Assembly: GCF_003217095.1 (NCBI RefSeq)
Contig: NZ_QJSR01000004.1
Span: 186,001-250,000, forward strand
Source of the DNA: Rhizobium sp. PP-CC-3A-592
GTDB lineage: Bacteria > Pseudomonadota > Alphaproteobacteria > Rhizobiales > Rhizobiaceae
Reading direction: 5' to 3'
Length of the DNA: 64,000 nucleotides
Below the pieces are notes generated by a model that saw nothing but the letters and a program-made list of their open reading frames with translations, searched no databases and was not told the origin of the DNA. Made by a program: the position numbers and the translations under genes. Below, piece by piece: positions 18,631 through 28,510 of the stretch (within the stretch, counting starts at the first letter, position 1; each line of letters starts with the position of its first letter).

Positions 18631-20463
18631 ATGAAAATGCGGAATATCGCGATCATCGCACACGTCGACCATGGGAAAACGACCCTTGTTGACGAGATTT
18701 TGAAGCAGTCCGGCTCGTTCCGCGACAACCAGCGCACCGTCGAGCGCATGATGGATAGCAACGATCTCGAAAAAGAACGTGGCATCACCATTCTCGCCAA
18801 GGCGACGTCGATCGAGTGGAAGGGCGTTCGCATCAACATCGTCGACACCCCCGGCCACGCCGACTTCGGCGGCGAAGTCGAGCGTATCCTGTCGATGGTG
18901 GATGGCGCGATCGTTCTGGTCGACAGCTCGGAAGGCCCGATGCCGCAGACCAAGTTCGTGGTCTCCAAGGCGCTGAAGGTCGGCCTTCGCCCGATCGTCG
19001 CGATCAACAAGATCGACCGTCCGGACGGCCGCCACGAAGAGGTCATCAACGAAGTCTTCGACCTCTTCGCAAACCTCGACGCGACCGACGAGCAGCTCGA
19101 CTTCCCGATCCTCTACGGTTCGGGCCGCGATGGCTGGATGAACGTCAATCCGGAAGGTCCGAAGGATCAGGGCCTCGCGCCGCTGCTCGACCTCGTGCTC
19201 GAGCACGTGCCGGAGCCGAGCGTCGGCGACGAAGACGGTGCGTTCCGCATGATCGGCACGCTGCTGGAAGCCAACCCCTTCCTCGGACGCGTCATCACCG
19301 GCCGCATCCATTCCGGCTCGATTAAGCCGAACCAGTCGGTCAAGGTCATGAGCCAGGACGGCAAGGTGGTCGAAACCGGCCGCATTTCCAAGATCCTCGC
19401 GTTCCGCGGCATCGAGCGCACCGCAATCGATGAAGCCCATGCAGGCGATATCGTCGCCATTGCCGGCCTGTCCAAGGGCACGGTTGCCGACACGTTCTGC
19501 GACCCGTCCGTGACCGAAGCGCTGGAAGCTCAGCCGATCGATCCGCCGACCGTCACCATGTCCTTCCTCGTCAATGACAGCCCGCTGGCCGGCACCGAAG
19601 GCGACAAGGTTACCTCGAGGGTCATCCGCGACCGCCTGTTCAAGGAAGCCGAAGGCAACGTTGCCCTTAAGATCGAGGAATCCGAAGGCAAGGACTCGTT
19701 CTTTGTCTCGGGCCGCGGCGAATTGCAGCTGGCCGTTCTGATCGAAACCATGCGCCGCGAAGGCTTCGAGCTTGCCGTGTCGCGTCCGCGCGTCGTCATG
19801 CACAAGGATGAAGACGGCAATGTTCTGGAGCCGATCGAAGAGGTCGTGATCGACGTCGACGAGGAGCATTCCGGTGTCGTCGTGCAGAAGATGTCGGAGC
19901 GCAAGGCAGAACTCGCCGAGCTTCGTCCGTCCGGCGGCAGCCGCGTCCGTCTCAAGTTCTTCGCCCCGACGCGTGGCCTCATCGGCTACCAGTCGGAACT
20001 GCTGACAGACACCCGCGGCACCGCGATCATGAACCGTCTGTTCCACGATTATCAGCCCTTCAAGGGCGAAATCGGCGGCCGCACCAATGGCGTTCTCCTG
20101 TCCAACCAGTCCGGCGAAGCCGTTGCCTACGCGATGTTCAACCTGGAAGACCGCGGCCCGATGATCATCGAGCCCGGCGAAAAGGTCTATGCCGGCATGA
20201 TCATCGGCATTCACTCTCGCGATAACGACCTTGAGGTCAACGTGTTGAAGGGCAAGCAGCTCACCAACATCCGTTCGGCCGGCAAAGACGAAGCCGTCCG
20301 CCTGACGCCGCCGATCCGCATGACGCTCGACCGCGCGCTCTCCTGGATCCAGGACGATGAGCTGATGGAAGTCACGCCGAAGAACATCCGTCTTCGCAAG
20401 ACCTACCTCGACGCCAACGACCGCAAGCGCTTCGGCAAGGGCGGCAAGGGCGCCGCCGCTTAG
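18631..20463 (+). CDS. typA: Ribosome-associated GTPase TypA/BipA
   Basis: A 610-residue translational GTPase of the EF-G class, acting in ribosome assembly and stress adaptation. The P-loop is AHVDHGKT (10-17), switch II DTPGHAD (72-78), and the guanine-specificity motif NKIDRP. The EF-G-like domains and the BipA-specific C-terminal domain (GRGELQLAVLIETMRREGFE, later RGLIGYQSELLTDTRG) are complete. The length is normal. The ATG at 18631 begins MKMRNIAIIAHVDHG; the in-frame ATG two codons later is the only close alternative. It ends in a strong intrinsic terminator. Confidence 0.96.
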   Translation: MKMRNIAIIAHVDHGKTTLVDEILKQSGSFRDNQRTVERMMDSNDLEKERGITILAKATSIEWKGVRINIVDTPGHADFGGEVERILSMVDGAIVLVDSSEGPMPQTKFVVSKALKVGLRPIVAINKIDRPDGRHEEVINEVFDLFANLDATDEQLDFPILYGSGRDGWMNVNPEGPKDQGLAPLLDLVLEHVPEPSVGDEDGAFRMIGTLLEANPFLGRVITGRIHSGSIKPNQSVKVMSQDGKVVETGRISKILAFRGIERTAIDEAHAGDIVAIAGLSKGTVADTFCDPSVTEALEAQPIDPPTVTMSFLVNDSPLAGTEGDKVTSRVIRDRLFKEAEGNVALKIEESEGKDSFFVSGRGELQLAVLIETMRREGFELAVSRPRVVMHKDEDGNVLEPIEEVVIDVDEEHSGVVVQKMSERKAELAELRPSGGSRVRLKFFAPTRGLIGYQSELLTDTRGTAIMNRLFHDYQPFKGEIGGRTNGVLLSNQSGEAVAYAMFNLEDRGPMIIEPGEKVYAGMIIGIHSRDNDLEVNVLKGKQLTNIRSAGKDEAVRLTPPIRMTLDRALSWIQDDELMEVTPKNIRLRKTYLDANDRKRFGKGGKGAAA

Positions 20464-20488
20464 GTGTCAGACCCGATTTGACGACAGA

Positions 20489-20518
20489 GCCCTGCCTTGC
20501 AAAAGGCGGGGCTTTTTT
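20489..20518 (+). terminator. Intrinsic terminator of typA
   Basis: A 10-bp stem (20489-20498 with 20503-20512, one G-T pair) with a 4-nt loop is followed by six T residues, 25 nt after the typA stop. Its sequence is almost the same as the opposing carD terminator. Confidence 0.88.
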
Positions 20519-20736
20519 ATGCCCGATGCTCAAGCTCTCCCCTCTTGGCAGCGCACCCTGCTGAGGCCGTTACAGGCCATCAAGACCGCAGACAGTAGTC
20601 GCGCACCAAGGCACGCAGACTCTCCTCAGAAGGCTACAGAGGAGCCACAGGAGCTCTTCTGCTTGCCAGGCGCCAAGACCGCGGAATGAGGGGCATCCTC
20701 CCTACGTCGCTCGACGACACCTCAACCTCAAACCAT
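20519..20736. other. Gene-free spacer between convergent typA and carD terminators
   Basis: About 220 bases flanked by two facing, near-identical terminators. I see no coding frame of credible composition, no tRNA and no promoter of note. With the terminators, the full typA-carD gap is about 330 bases. Confidence 0.5.
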
Positions 20737-20770
20737 AAAAAAACCCCGCCTCTCGCAAGGCAGGGTTTTT
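20737..20770 (-). terminator. Intrinsic terminator of carD
   Basis: Read on the minus strand, the hairpin CCCTGCC-TTGCGAGA-GGCGGGG is followed by seven T residues, about 20-55 nt after the carD stop. It nearly duplicates the typA terminator in opposite orientation. Confidence 0.85.
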
Positions 20771-20791
20771 GAACAGAACAAAGTGAGACGC

Positions 20792-21364
20792 TTACGCGGC
20801 TTCTTCTTCCTGAGTTTCGTCTTCATCGACCGTCTTGCCGCGCTTGGGACCCTTGGCAAGGTTTGCTTCGACGAGACGTACGGCTTCCGTGCCGGACATC
20901 TTGTTGACGGCGGCGATTTCGCGGGCCATGCGGTCCAGAGCGGCTTCATAAAGCTGCCGTTCGGAGTAGGACTGTTCCGGCTGATTCTCGGCACGGTACA
21001 GGTCGCGAACGACTTCCGCGATGGCGATCAGGTCGCCGGAATTGATCTTGGCATCATATTCCTGCGCGCGGCGCGACCACATGGTCCGCTTGACGCGAGC
21101 CTTGCCCTGGACGACCTTCAACGCACGCTCGACGAAATCCGTTTCGGACAGCTTGCGCATGCCGATGCTGACAGCCTTGGCAACCGGCACCTTCAGGCGC
21201 ATCTTGTCCTTGTCGAAATCAATCACGAACAGTTCGAGCGACATGCCGGCGACAACCTGCTCTTCGATAGCGACAATTTGTCCAACACCATGAGCCGGAT
21301 AAACGATCGATTCACCGATTTTGAAGCCATGGCGCGTGGAGGATTTTTTCTGCTGGGTCGTCAT
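20792..21364 (-). CDS. carD: CarD/CdnL-family RNA polymerase-binding transcription regulator
   Basis: A 190-residue regulator that binds the RNA polymerase beta subunit and stabilises open complexes, notably at rRNA promoters. The N-terminal polymerase-interaction domain is recognisable from GFKIGESIVYPAHGVGQIVA, and the helical DNA-contacting part contains KMRLKVPVAKAVSIGMRKLS and RTMWSRRAQEYDAKINSGD. The C-terminal tail is acidic (DEDETQEEEAA). I chose the ATG at 21364 (MTTQQKKSS), matching rhizobial homologues; the frame opens at a TTG nine bases upstream, too close to the AGGGAG element. It is its own unit ending in a strong terminator. Confidence 0.92.
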   Translation of the reverse strand: MTTQQKKSSTRHGFKIGESIVYPAHGVGQIVAIEEQVVAGMSLELFVIDFDKDKMRLKVPVAKAVSIGMRKLSETDFVERALKVVQGKARVKRTMWSRRAQEYDAKINSGDLIAIAEVVRDLYRAENQPEQSYSERQLYEAALDRMAREIAAVNKMSGTEAVRLVEANLAKGPKRGKTVDEDETQEEEAA

Positions 21365-21753
21365 TCGTTTCAAAAACTCCCTGTTACGCTCCCGGCATAG
21401 GCCGGGGTCGGGTCAGTCAGGCCCGGGATGGACGGGCATCCTGCGGGTCACTCCTTACTGAAACGCACCAAACGAATTCAAACGCTTCGGCAAACAGATC
21501 ACACGCAAGCAACGGACGTTGCATGGAGACATGAACCGTGACGAAGGAGAATTTGCTTTCGTGATGGTTTCGGGCACACAAAAGTGCCACGATGTGGATC
21601 AGTATTCAGACCCTACCACAAAAATCTGCCGAAATCAATGTTTTGCTTAAGCCACAGGCAAGCTTCGCCGCGTGTCGTTAAAAACGGCGTGCCGGTTTCC
21701 CTTGAGGAGACCGTTATCGAATCACACGCTGCAAGGAGCGTGCCTTGGCGACC
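21365..21753. other. Gene-free region: carD upstream region and fdxA downstream region
   Basis: About 390 bases with no credible gene. The part nearest carD must hold its promoter and leader, and it is less GC-rich around 21540-21660. I found no clear -35/-10 pair that I would defend and no strong terminator after fdxA. Confidence 0.45.
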
Positions 21754-22092
21754 TTAGTCACCTTGACCCGGGTTGGGCGAGAAGAACTTTTCGTACTTCC
21801 CCTCGATCCCGTCCATTTCCTTCGCTTCCGGCATCTCGTCACGCTTGATCGTGATGTTCGGCCACTGCGTCGCGAAGTCGGCGTTCACCTTGAGCCACAT
21901 GTCGAGACCCGGCTCCGTATCGGGCTTGATCGCGCCAGCCGGACATTCCGGCTCGCAGACGCCGCAGTCGATGCACTCGTCCGGATGGATGACCAGAAAA
22001 TTCTCGCCTTCGTAAAAGCAGTCGACCGGGCACACCTCGACGCAGTCGGTGTACTTGCAGCGAATGCAATTGTCGGTGACGACGTAGGTCAT
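21754..22092 (-). CDS. fdxA: Seven-iron ferredoxin (3Fe-4S plus 4Fe-4S)
   Basis: A 112-residue ferredoxin. The nine cysteines at 9, 12, 17, 21, 25, 40, 43, 46 and 50 match the Azotobacter FdI pattern shifted by one. By that comparison, Cys9, 17 and 50 bind the 3Fe cluster; Cys21, 40, 43 and 46 bind the 4Fe cluster. It is a low-potential electron carrier in the cytosol; its partner here is not evident. The start MTYVVTDNC at 22092 is the universal family N-terminus, although the frame remains open for 300 nt upstream. The position between carD and the S4/helicase genes is commonly seen in rhizobia. Confidence 0.94.
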   Translation of the reverse strand: MTYVVTDNCIRCKYTDCVEVCPVDCFYEGENFLVIHPDECIDCGVCEPECPAGAIKPDTEPGLDMWLKVNADFATQWPNITIKRDEMPEAKEMDGIEGKYEKFFSPNPGQGD

Positions 22093-22376
22093 GCTCTCAC
22101 TCCAGTCGGTCTCGTCTCGAACCCGGGCGCTTGGGAAGCCTTGGGGGGAGCGAGGATCATACAGCTTCGGCCCGATGGGCCCGATCTTCAGAAAAACCGC
22201 ACGGTCCGGTGCCTCGTTGCGCCGGCCTGCGTGAGCCTTTCGTGGCTTGGGCCCGATCGTCGGGCCGCGGCGCACGTCGCCCTCGGCATTCCCAGGTGTT
22301 GTTGCGTGAGGTAACGGCTTTGCCCAACCTTTGCAAGGCTCTTGCGTTCCAATCGAACGTGCGGAAACGGAGGATT

Positions 22377-22802
22377 TTACTCCTCGCCGCCGATCTCCCA
22401 TCCGTCCTGCAACCGGTCGATCTCCCGGCGCTCGCGCTTGGTCGGTCGGCCGCTTCCCGGCTCCCGCGTCGCCTGTTCGAAGGGCGTCAGCCGCTCTCCC
22501 GGAACCGGCACAGGCGTGAGATCGTCATAGAGCAACCGCGCTTCCTCGAAAGGGCCGCGCCGGCTGCCGCCGCTGCGCATGCGCACCGTGACATCTAGCC
22601 GGTCGAGGGACAGCAACACCACGTCGCCGCCTTTCAAAGCATGCGAGGGCTGCGTGACGCGCTGGTCGTTGACGCGAACCTTGCCGCCTTCGATCGCCTT
22701 CTGGGCGATCGAGCGGGACTTCGTGAGACGCGTGAAGAACAGCCACTTGTCGAGGCGTTGGCGGGAGGCAGCCTCTGCTGGCGTGATCTCCTGTTCGGCC
22801 AT
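22377..22802 (-). CDS. S4-domain RNA-binding protein, Hsp15-like
   Basis: A 141-residue protein with an N-terminal S4 domain ([20 protein letters not shown] through [21 protein letters not shown]) and a basic, proline-rich tail ([17 protein letters not shown]). Hsp15 in E. coli binds stalled 50S subunits carrying peptidyl-tRNA; alphaproteobacterial homologues are shorter or divergent and less studied. It lies 13 nt after the helicase stop, so the two RNA-related genes are almost surely one transcript. Confidence 0.87.
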   Translation of the reverse strand: MAEQEITPAEAASRQRLDKWLFFTRLTKSRSIAQKAIEGGKVRVNDQRVTQPSHALKGGDVVLLSLDRLDVTVRMRSGGSRRGPFEEARLLYDDLTPVPVPGERLTPFEQATREPGSGRPTKRERREIDRLQDGWEIGGEE

Positions 22803-22815
22803 GCCGTGCGGTTCC

Positions 22816-25800
22816 CTACTTCTTCATCTGCTCCTTGAGAGCAGCGAGCTTGGCGAAGGGCGAATCCGGATCGATCGGCTTGTCCTTGCGCGGCGGGCGG
22901 GCCTCGAAGGTGGCCGGAGCCTGCGACTTGCCGTGGCCGCTACCGGATGGCTTGCCGCCCGGCCGGTCGTTACGGTCGCGACGCTCGCCACGGTCGCCCT
23001 TATGATCGGGGCGTGCGCCATCTGCCGGCTTGCCGTCGCGGCCGCGATTGCGGTCCGGACGTCCACCGTCAGGGCGACCGCCGCCAGCCTTGCGCTCACC
23101 GTCACGATCGTCGCGACGACCCTGCGGGCGGCCGTCAGAGGGTGCGGAACCGTCGGTTGGTGCGGCAGTTGTCTTGTCCTGGCCGGGACGGTTGCCGCCG
23201 CGGCGATCGCCATTGCGGGCATCGCGCTGTCCGGGACGACGCTCGCCCTGGCGCTGGTTGTCGCTGCGCCCACCCGGACGCCAGAGAAGCACGGGCTTCA
23301 CTTCGGCTTCGGGAGCCTCGCTTGCCACGGCGTCCGACGCGTCGGTAGCTGCCGCAACCGGCACAGGCTCGGCCGCCTCTTCGGAAACGGGCGTCTCTTC
23401 GGCGGCAGGCGCAACGTCGGCTGCCGGCGCGTCCGAAACGGCTTCGGTCTCGGCAGCAGGTACTGCCTCGACAGCTGTCTCCTCGGTCGCGACATCGCCT
23501 GCGGTGCCTTCGTCGGAAGCCTCTTCCACTGTCGCGGCATCATCCGATGCAGCGGCGTCGCTCGTCTCGGGCTCGGGAGCCTCGGCGTCGGACGCCACGG
23601 TCTCTGCCTTCGGCGCGGCGTTGCTGGTTGCCGGTGCCTGCGCACCCAGGAATGCTGCGGCTTCCTCCGGCTTCACGCTGTCGGCGCGATAGCCGAGACC
23701 CTTCAGGATCTCTTCCATATCGTCAGGCGTTGCGCCGAGGATCGACAGCATGGCCGTCGTTGTCGTGAACCGGCGACCGTCATAGGCGCCTTCCGGCCGC
23801 ACGGTCGTGCCCGGCTTCCACTGCAGGAGCGGGCGAATGAGATCCGCGAGGCGCTCGAGAATGTCGATACGCACCGCGCGCTTGCCGAGAAAACGGAAGC
23901 CGGCGAGCTTGTAGAACATGCGCTCATAGGACGGATCGGTGACGATCGACGTTCGGCCGGCCGCAAGAACCGGAATGAGGTCGCCGTAGCCGGGCTTGTC
24001 GAGGCCGTCGTTCTTCAGCGCCCAGAGGAGCGTGATCAGTTCGGCCGGCGCCGGCTTCAGAAGCGCCGGCATGAAGATATGATAGGCGCCGAAGCGAATG
24101 CCGTGGCGGCGGATGGAAGCGCGGGCCTCCTGATCGAGCGACTTCACGTCTTCGGCGACGTCGCGCCGGAAGAGGACGCCGAGGCTTTCGACCAGCTGGA
24201 AGGCGAGGCCCTTGGCAAGACCCTGCAGGTCTTCGGCGCGCGACAGGTCGTCGAGCGGCTTCAGGACGGTCGCGATGTGATGATTGACGTAGCGCTCGAT
24301 GCGGGCGGAGACATGATCGCGTGCCGCACCCTGCAGCTGCTCGTCAGCCAGCAGGATGACGCGGGGCCGCATGATGTGGTCGCTGGCCGCGAGCCGCGCG
24401 ACGGGGTCGCCCAGCCAGCGGACAAGGCCGTCGGACGACAGCGCCAGATCGGCATTGCCGGCAGCGTGCAGACGTGCAGCGCGGGCCTCGAACTCCAGCG
24501 CCAGCGCCTTCTGGGCTGCCCCCTGCACGGCGCGGGCATCCAGCCCGTCCGTCGTGGTGGCCAGCACGAACCGGAAACCGGTGAGTTGTCCCACATGATG
24601 TCCTTCCACGAAGACATCGCCATTCACACTGATTTCCGCTTCCAGCATCGCATTCTCTCTCAGCCGCTTCATGAGCACAGATGTCCTGCGGTCAACGAAC
24701 CGTTTCGTCAACCGTTCATGTAACGCGTCGGACAATCGATCTTCGATTTCCCGCGTCTTTTCCTGCCAGTGTGTCGGATCGGCAAGCCAACCAGGCCGGT
24801 TCGATACATAGGTCCACGTTCTGATCTGCGCGATTCGCGCCGACAGCGTATCGATTTCCCCGTCGGTATGGTCTGCCCGGCGCACCTGCTCGGACATGAA
24901 ATCCTCGTTGACGGTGCCACGCCGGACGAGGTCGGAGTAAATATTCGCAATCAGATCGGCATGCTGCGCAGGCGCGATCCGACGGTAATCGGGAAGGGCG
25001 CAGGCTTCCCAAAGCTTTTCCACCGTCCGCGCGTTCGTCGCAAGCGCCTTGACCTCGGGAAGCGTCGTCAGGAATTCGAGCGCCTGCTGATCGACCGCCG
25101 GAAGCGCCCGTGTCAGGCCGTGAACGGCAGGTGGTGCCTCCAGCGTCTTCTTCAGCGTCGCCACCGACGTGAAGTCGAGTGCCTTGGAACGCCATTGCAG
25201 AACCCGTACCGGATCGAACTGGTGTTGCTCGATGCGATGGACCAGCTCGTCGTCGAACGGCTCCACGCGCGAGGTCACCCCGAACGTTCCATCTCTCAGA
25301 TGGCGCCCGGCGCGGCCTGCGATCTGTGCGAGTTCGCCAGGATTGAGGTTGCGGAACTGGTAACCGTCATATTTGCGGTCCTGCGCGAAGGCGACATGGT
25401 CCACGTCGAGGTTGAGACCCATGCCGATCGCATCGGTCGCTACGAGATATTCGACCTCGCCTTCCTGATAGAGCGCGACCTGCGCATTGCGCGTGCGGGG
25501 GCTGAGCGCACCGAGCACCACGGCCGCGCCGCCGCGCTGGCGGCGGATCAACTCGGCGATCGCATAGACCTCATCGGCCGAGAAGGCGACGATGGCAGAG
25601 CGCTGCGGCAGGCGCGTTATCTTCTTGGAGCCGGCATAGAGCAGCTGCGACAGGCGCGGACGCTCGACGATGGTGATGCCCGGCAGGAGATGTTCAAGGA
25701 TCGGCCGCATGGTGGATGCGCCGAGCAGCAGCGTTTCCGACCGTCCGCGCAGATGCATCAGCCGATCGGTGAAGATGTGCCCGCGCTCGAGATCGCCGGC

Positions 25801-26097
25801 CAGTTGCACCTCGTCGATGGCGACGAAGGCTGCCTTCGTCTCGCGCGGCATCGCCTCGACGGTGCAGACGGAATAGCGGGCGAGATGCGGCGTGATCTTT
25901 TCTTCGCCGGTGATGAGCGCCACATTGTGCGCACCCACCCGCTCAACGACGCGCGTGTAAACTTCGCGGGCAAGAAGACGCAAGGGGAGACCGATGACGC
26001 CGGATTCGTGCGCGACCATGCGTTCGATCGCATAATGCGTCTTGCCGGTGTTGGTCGGGCCGAGGACCGCGATCACGCCGCGGCCACTCAAGATCAT
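22816..26097 (-). CDS. SUV3-like DEAD/DEAH RNA helicase with a long low-complexity C-terminal tail
   Basis: A 1,093-residue protein. Walker A is GPTNTGKT (13-20), the motif II variant is DEVQ (95-98), and motif VI is QIAGRAGRH, typical of the SUV3/Ski2-like group. This is followed by helical regions and a domain resembling the SUV3 C-terminal core. From about residue 800 the chain turns into an acidic Ala/Glu/Pro segment, then from about 930 into Arg/Gly/Asp-rich repeats (DRDGERKAGGGRPDGGRPDR). The protein should unwind RNA, perhaps with a degradosome. The frame opens at a GTG at 26112; I prefer the ATG at 26097, as homologues begin at this point. The S4 protein gene follows after 13 nt. Confidence 0.9.
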   Translation of the reverse strand: MILSGRGVIAVLGPTNTGKTHYAIERMVAHESGVIGLPLRLLAREVYTRVVERVGAHNVALITGEEKITPHLARYSVCTVEAMPRETKAAFVAIDEVQLAGDLERGHIFTDRLMHLRGRSETLLLGASTMRPILEHLLPGITIVERPRLSQLLYAGSKKITRLPQRSAIVAFSADEVYAIAELIRRQRGGAAVVLGALSPRTRNAQVALYQEGEVEYLVATDAIGMGLNLDVDHVAFAQDRKYDGYQFRNLNPGELAQIAGRAGRHLRDGTFGVTSRVEPFDDELVHRIEQHQFDPVRVLQWRSKALDFTSVATLKKTLEAPPAVHGLTRALPAVDQQALEFLTTLPEVKALATNARTVEKLWEACALPDYRRIAPAQHADLIANIYSDLVRRGTVNEDFMSEQVRRADHTDGEIDTLSARIAQIRTWTYVSNRPGWLADPTHWQEKTREIEDRLSDALHERLTKRFVDRRTSVLMKRLRENAMLEAEISVNGDVFVEGHHVGQLTGFRFVLATTTDGLDARAVQGAAQKALALEFEARAARLHAAGNADLALSSDGLVRWLGDPVARLAASDHIMRPRVILLADEQLQGAARDHVSARIERYVNHHIATVLKPLDDLSRAEDLQGLAKGLAFQLVESLGVLFRRDVAEDVKSLDQEARASIRRHGIRFGAYHIFMPALLKPAPAELITLLWALKNDGLDKPGYGDLIPVLAAGRTSIVTDPSYERMFYKLAGFRFLGKRAVRIDILERLADLIRPLLQWKPGTTVRPEGAYDGRRFTTTTAMLSILGATPDDMEEILKGLGYRADSVKPEEAAAFLGAQAPATSNAAPKAETVASDAEAPEPETSDAAASDDAATVEEASDEGTAGDVATEETAVEAVPAAETEAVSDAPAADVAPAAEETPVSEEAAEPVPVAAATDASDAVASEAPEAEVKPVLLWRPGGRSDNQRQGERRPGQRDARNGDRRGGNRPGQDKTTAAPTDGSAPSDGRPQGRRDDRDGERKAGGGRPDGGRPDRNRGRDGKPADGARPDHKGDRGERRDRNDRPGGKPSGSGHGKSQAPATFEARPPRKDKPIDPDSPFAKLAALKEQMKK

Positions 26098-26269
26098 CGG
26101 TTGGTCAGGCACGTTTCAGACCTTGCGCATTGTATGGGCAGCAAACGGCGAAGCGTCCGCAGCGCGACACACATGACCACGCGGCGTGGGAAACACAAGG
26201 CCACGCCGGCAAAAAGTCCGTCCGTCGCAACGGGGGGAACCGATTTCTCAGGCGAAGACCTGCAATTCC

Positions 26270-26995
26270 CTAAGCGAAGAACTGCCCGCCATTCGCCGAC
26301 AGCGTCGATCCGGTGATGAACCCGGCATCGTCGGACGCCAGGAACACCACGCAACGCGCCACTTCCTCGGGCTCGCCGAGCCGGCCGACCGGGATCTGCG
26401 GAATGATCCGCTCGGCCAGTACCTTTTCCGGGATCGCGCGCACCATCTCCGTGCCGATATAGCCGGGACAAATGGCGTTGACGGTGATGCCCTTTGCGGC
26501 ACCTTCCTGCGCGAGCGCCTTGGTGAAGCCGATATCGCCGGCCTTGGAGGCGGAATAGTTGACCTGGCCCATCTGGCCCTTCTGCCCGTTGATCGAGGAA
26601 ATATTGACGACGCGACCGAAATTGCGGTCGCGCATGCCCGACCAGACCGGATGCGTCATGTTGAAGAGGCCATTCAGGTTGACGTTCACGACCTCGTTCC
26701 ACTGGGACGGCGTCATCTTGTGGAACATGGCGTCGCGGGTGATGCCGGCATTGTTGACCAGAACCTCGACTGGACCGAGCGCTTCCTCGATCGTGGCGGC
26801 ACCTGCCGCACAACTCGCATAGTCCGAGACATCCCACTTGAAGACCGGGATGCCCGTGACGTCGGAGAAGGCCTGCGCCTTTTCCTCGTTACCGGCATAG
26901 TTCGCGGCCACGCGGTAACCCGCGCCCTTGAGCGCAATCGAAATGGCAGCGCCGATGCCGCGCGTTCCACCCGTTACCAAGGCAACCCTGCTCAT
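26270..26995 (-). CDS. phaB: NADPH-dependent acetoacetyl-CoA reductase
   Basis: A 241-residue short-chain dehydrogenase that reduces acetoacetyl-CoA to (R)-3-hydroxybutyryl-CoA for polyhydroxybutyrate synthesis. The cofactor loop TGGTRGIG lies at 8-15, NNAG at 81-84, and the catalytic Ser134, Tyr147 and Lys151 are in NISSINGQKG and YSASKAG. The PhaB-specific stretch GQVNYSASKAGDIGFTKALA is conserved. It follows phaA on the same strand, 110 nt downstream with a terminator-like hairpin in between. The synthase phaC is not in this window. Confidence 0.94.
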   Translation of the reverse strand: MSRVALVTGGTRGIGAAISIALKGAGYRVAANYAGNEEKAQAFSDVTGIPVFKWDVSDYASCAAGAATIEEALGPVEVLVNNAGITRDAMFHKMTPSQWNEVVNVNLNGLFNMTHPVWSGMRDRNFGRVVNISSINGQKGQMGQVNYSASKAGDIGFTKALAQEGAAKGITVNAICPGYIGTEMVRAIPEKVLAERIIPQIPVGRLGEPEEVARCVVFLASDDAGFITGSTLSANGGQFFA

Positions 26996-27061
26996 GCTCG
27001 TCCTCCCTCAATCGTTCTTTTCTTCAAGGTATTTCGTGTCGTCCAGCCGACATTGGTGAAA

Positions 27062-27088
27062 TTGAAAAGGCCGGCTCAGCGCCGGCCT
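27062..27088 (-). terminator. Terminator or attenuator between phaA and phaB
   Basis: A perfect 8-bp stem (27068-27075 with 27081-27088) with a 5-nt loop is followed on the minus strand by TTTTCAATTT. It lies 18 nt after the phaA stop and may partly uncouple phaB from phaA. Confidence 0.7.
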
Positions 27089-27105
27089 CTGTCCAAGATC
27101 CTTCC

Positions 27106-28287
27106 TCAAAGACCCTCGACGCAGAGCGCGATACCCATGCCGCCGCCGATGCAGAGCGTGGCGAGGCCGCGCTTGGCGCCGCGGCGCTTCATCTCGAACA
27201 GCAGCGTGTTGAGAATGCGCGCGCCCGAGGCGCCGATCGGGTGGCCGATGGCGATTGCACCGCCGTTGACGTTGACGATCGATGTATCCCAACCGAGATC
27301 CTTGTTGACGGCGCAGGCCTGCGCGGCAAAGGCCTCGTTGGCTTCCACGAGGTCGAGGTCGGATGCGGACCAGCCGGCCTTTTCCAGCGCCTTGCGCGAA
27401 GCCGGGATCGGACCTGTGCCCATGATCTGCGGATCGACGCCGGCCGTCGCCCAGGAGGCGATGCGGGCGAGCGGCGTGATCCCACGACGAGCGGCTTCCT
27501 GCTCGCTCATCAGCAGCGTTGCCGCCGCCCCGTCGTTGAGGCCGGACGCATTAGCGGCCGTTACGGTACCGTCCTTGTCGAAGGCCGGGCGCAGCTTCGC
27601 CATGCTCTCGATCGTCGCGCCATGGCGGATATACTCGTCGCTATCAACGGTCACGTCGCCCTTGCGCGTGGAGACGACGAAGGGAATGATCTCGTCGGTG
27701 AAGCGGCCGGCCTTCTGGGCGGCTTCCGCCTTGTTCTGCGAGCCGAGCGCGAACTGGTCCTGATCGTCGCGCGACAACTGCCACTTCTTGGCGATGTTCT
27801 CGGCTGTCACGCCCATATGGTAGCCGTGGAATGCGTCCGTCAGGCCGTCCTTGATCATGGTATCGATCATCTTGAAATCGCCCATCTTCACGCCCGAGCG
27901 CAGATGCGCGCAGTGCGGTGCCATGGACATGGACTCCATGCCGCCGGCAACGATGATGGCGGCATCGCCCGTTGCGATCTGCTGCATGCCGAGTGCGACC
28001 GCCCGCAGGCCGGAGCCGCAGAGCTGGTTCATGCCCCAGGCCGTCTTTTCCTGCGGCACGCCGGCCTTCATGGCCGCCTGACGCGCCGGGTTCTGCCCCT
28101 CGCCTGCCGAAAGCACCTGCCCCAGAATGACCTCGTCCACCTCGGCCGCCTCGAGACCCGCGCGCGCCAGCACGCCCTTGATCACGGCGGCACCCAGCTC
28201 GTGCGCCGGCGTATTGGCAAAGGATCCATTGAACGCGCCGACGGCGGTCCGACCCGCGCTGGCGATGACGATGGATGGTGTGCTCAT
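27106..28287 (-). CDS. phaA: Acetyl-CoA acetyltransferase (beta-ketothiolase)
   Basis: A 393-residue biosynthetic thiolase that condenses two acetyl-CoA to acetoacetyl-CoA, the first step of polyhydroxybutyrate synthesis. Catalytic residues are Cys90 ([11 protein letters not shown]), His349 ([14 protein letters not shown]) and Cys379 (CIGGGMGIA). The length is exactly typical. I chose the ATG at 28287 ([17 protein letters not shown]); an in-frame upstream start would add 20 unrelated residues. It precedes phaB and diverges from phaR, whose product probably controls storage genes. The 223-nt divergent gap contains TGC-rich sequence near 28390-28430, a type of site bound by PhaR in other species. 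Confidence 0.95.
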   Translation of the reverse strand: MSTPSIVIASAGRTAVGAFNGSFANTPAHELGAAVIKGVLARAGLEAAEVDEVILGQVLSAGEGQNPARQAAMKAGVPQEKTAWGMNQLCGSGLRAVALGMQQIATGDAAIIVAGGMESMSMAPHCAHLRSGVKMGDFKMIDTMIKDGLTDAFHGYHMGVTAENIAKKWQLSRDDQDQFALGSQNKAEAAQKAGRFTDEIIPFVVSTRKGDVTVDSDEYIRHGATIESMAKLRPAFDKDGTVTAANASGLNDGAAATLLMSEQEAARRGITPLARIASWATAGVDPQIMGTGPIPASRKALEKAGWSASDLDLVEANEAFAAQACAVNKDLGWDTSIVNVNGGAIAIGHPIGASGARILNTLLFEMKRRGAKRGLATLCIGGGMGIALCVEGL

Positions 28288-28510
28288 CACGGTCTCCTCC
28301 CTGAGAATGCAATCGGATCCGGCTGGCGAGACCCCTTGAGGAGGCAAGACTGAACGAGGTTCTCGCGCAAGTCAAAGTGTAAGTGGGAGAAAGCTGCACG
28401 TCGTTACGCGAGCGTGATCACTGCAGCGCACAAAGAGATTGTCTTATGGCGCGATTTCCGCATATCCTCATGAAATGCTATAAAAACAGCAATTTGGGGA
28501 GGAGACCCTG

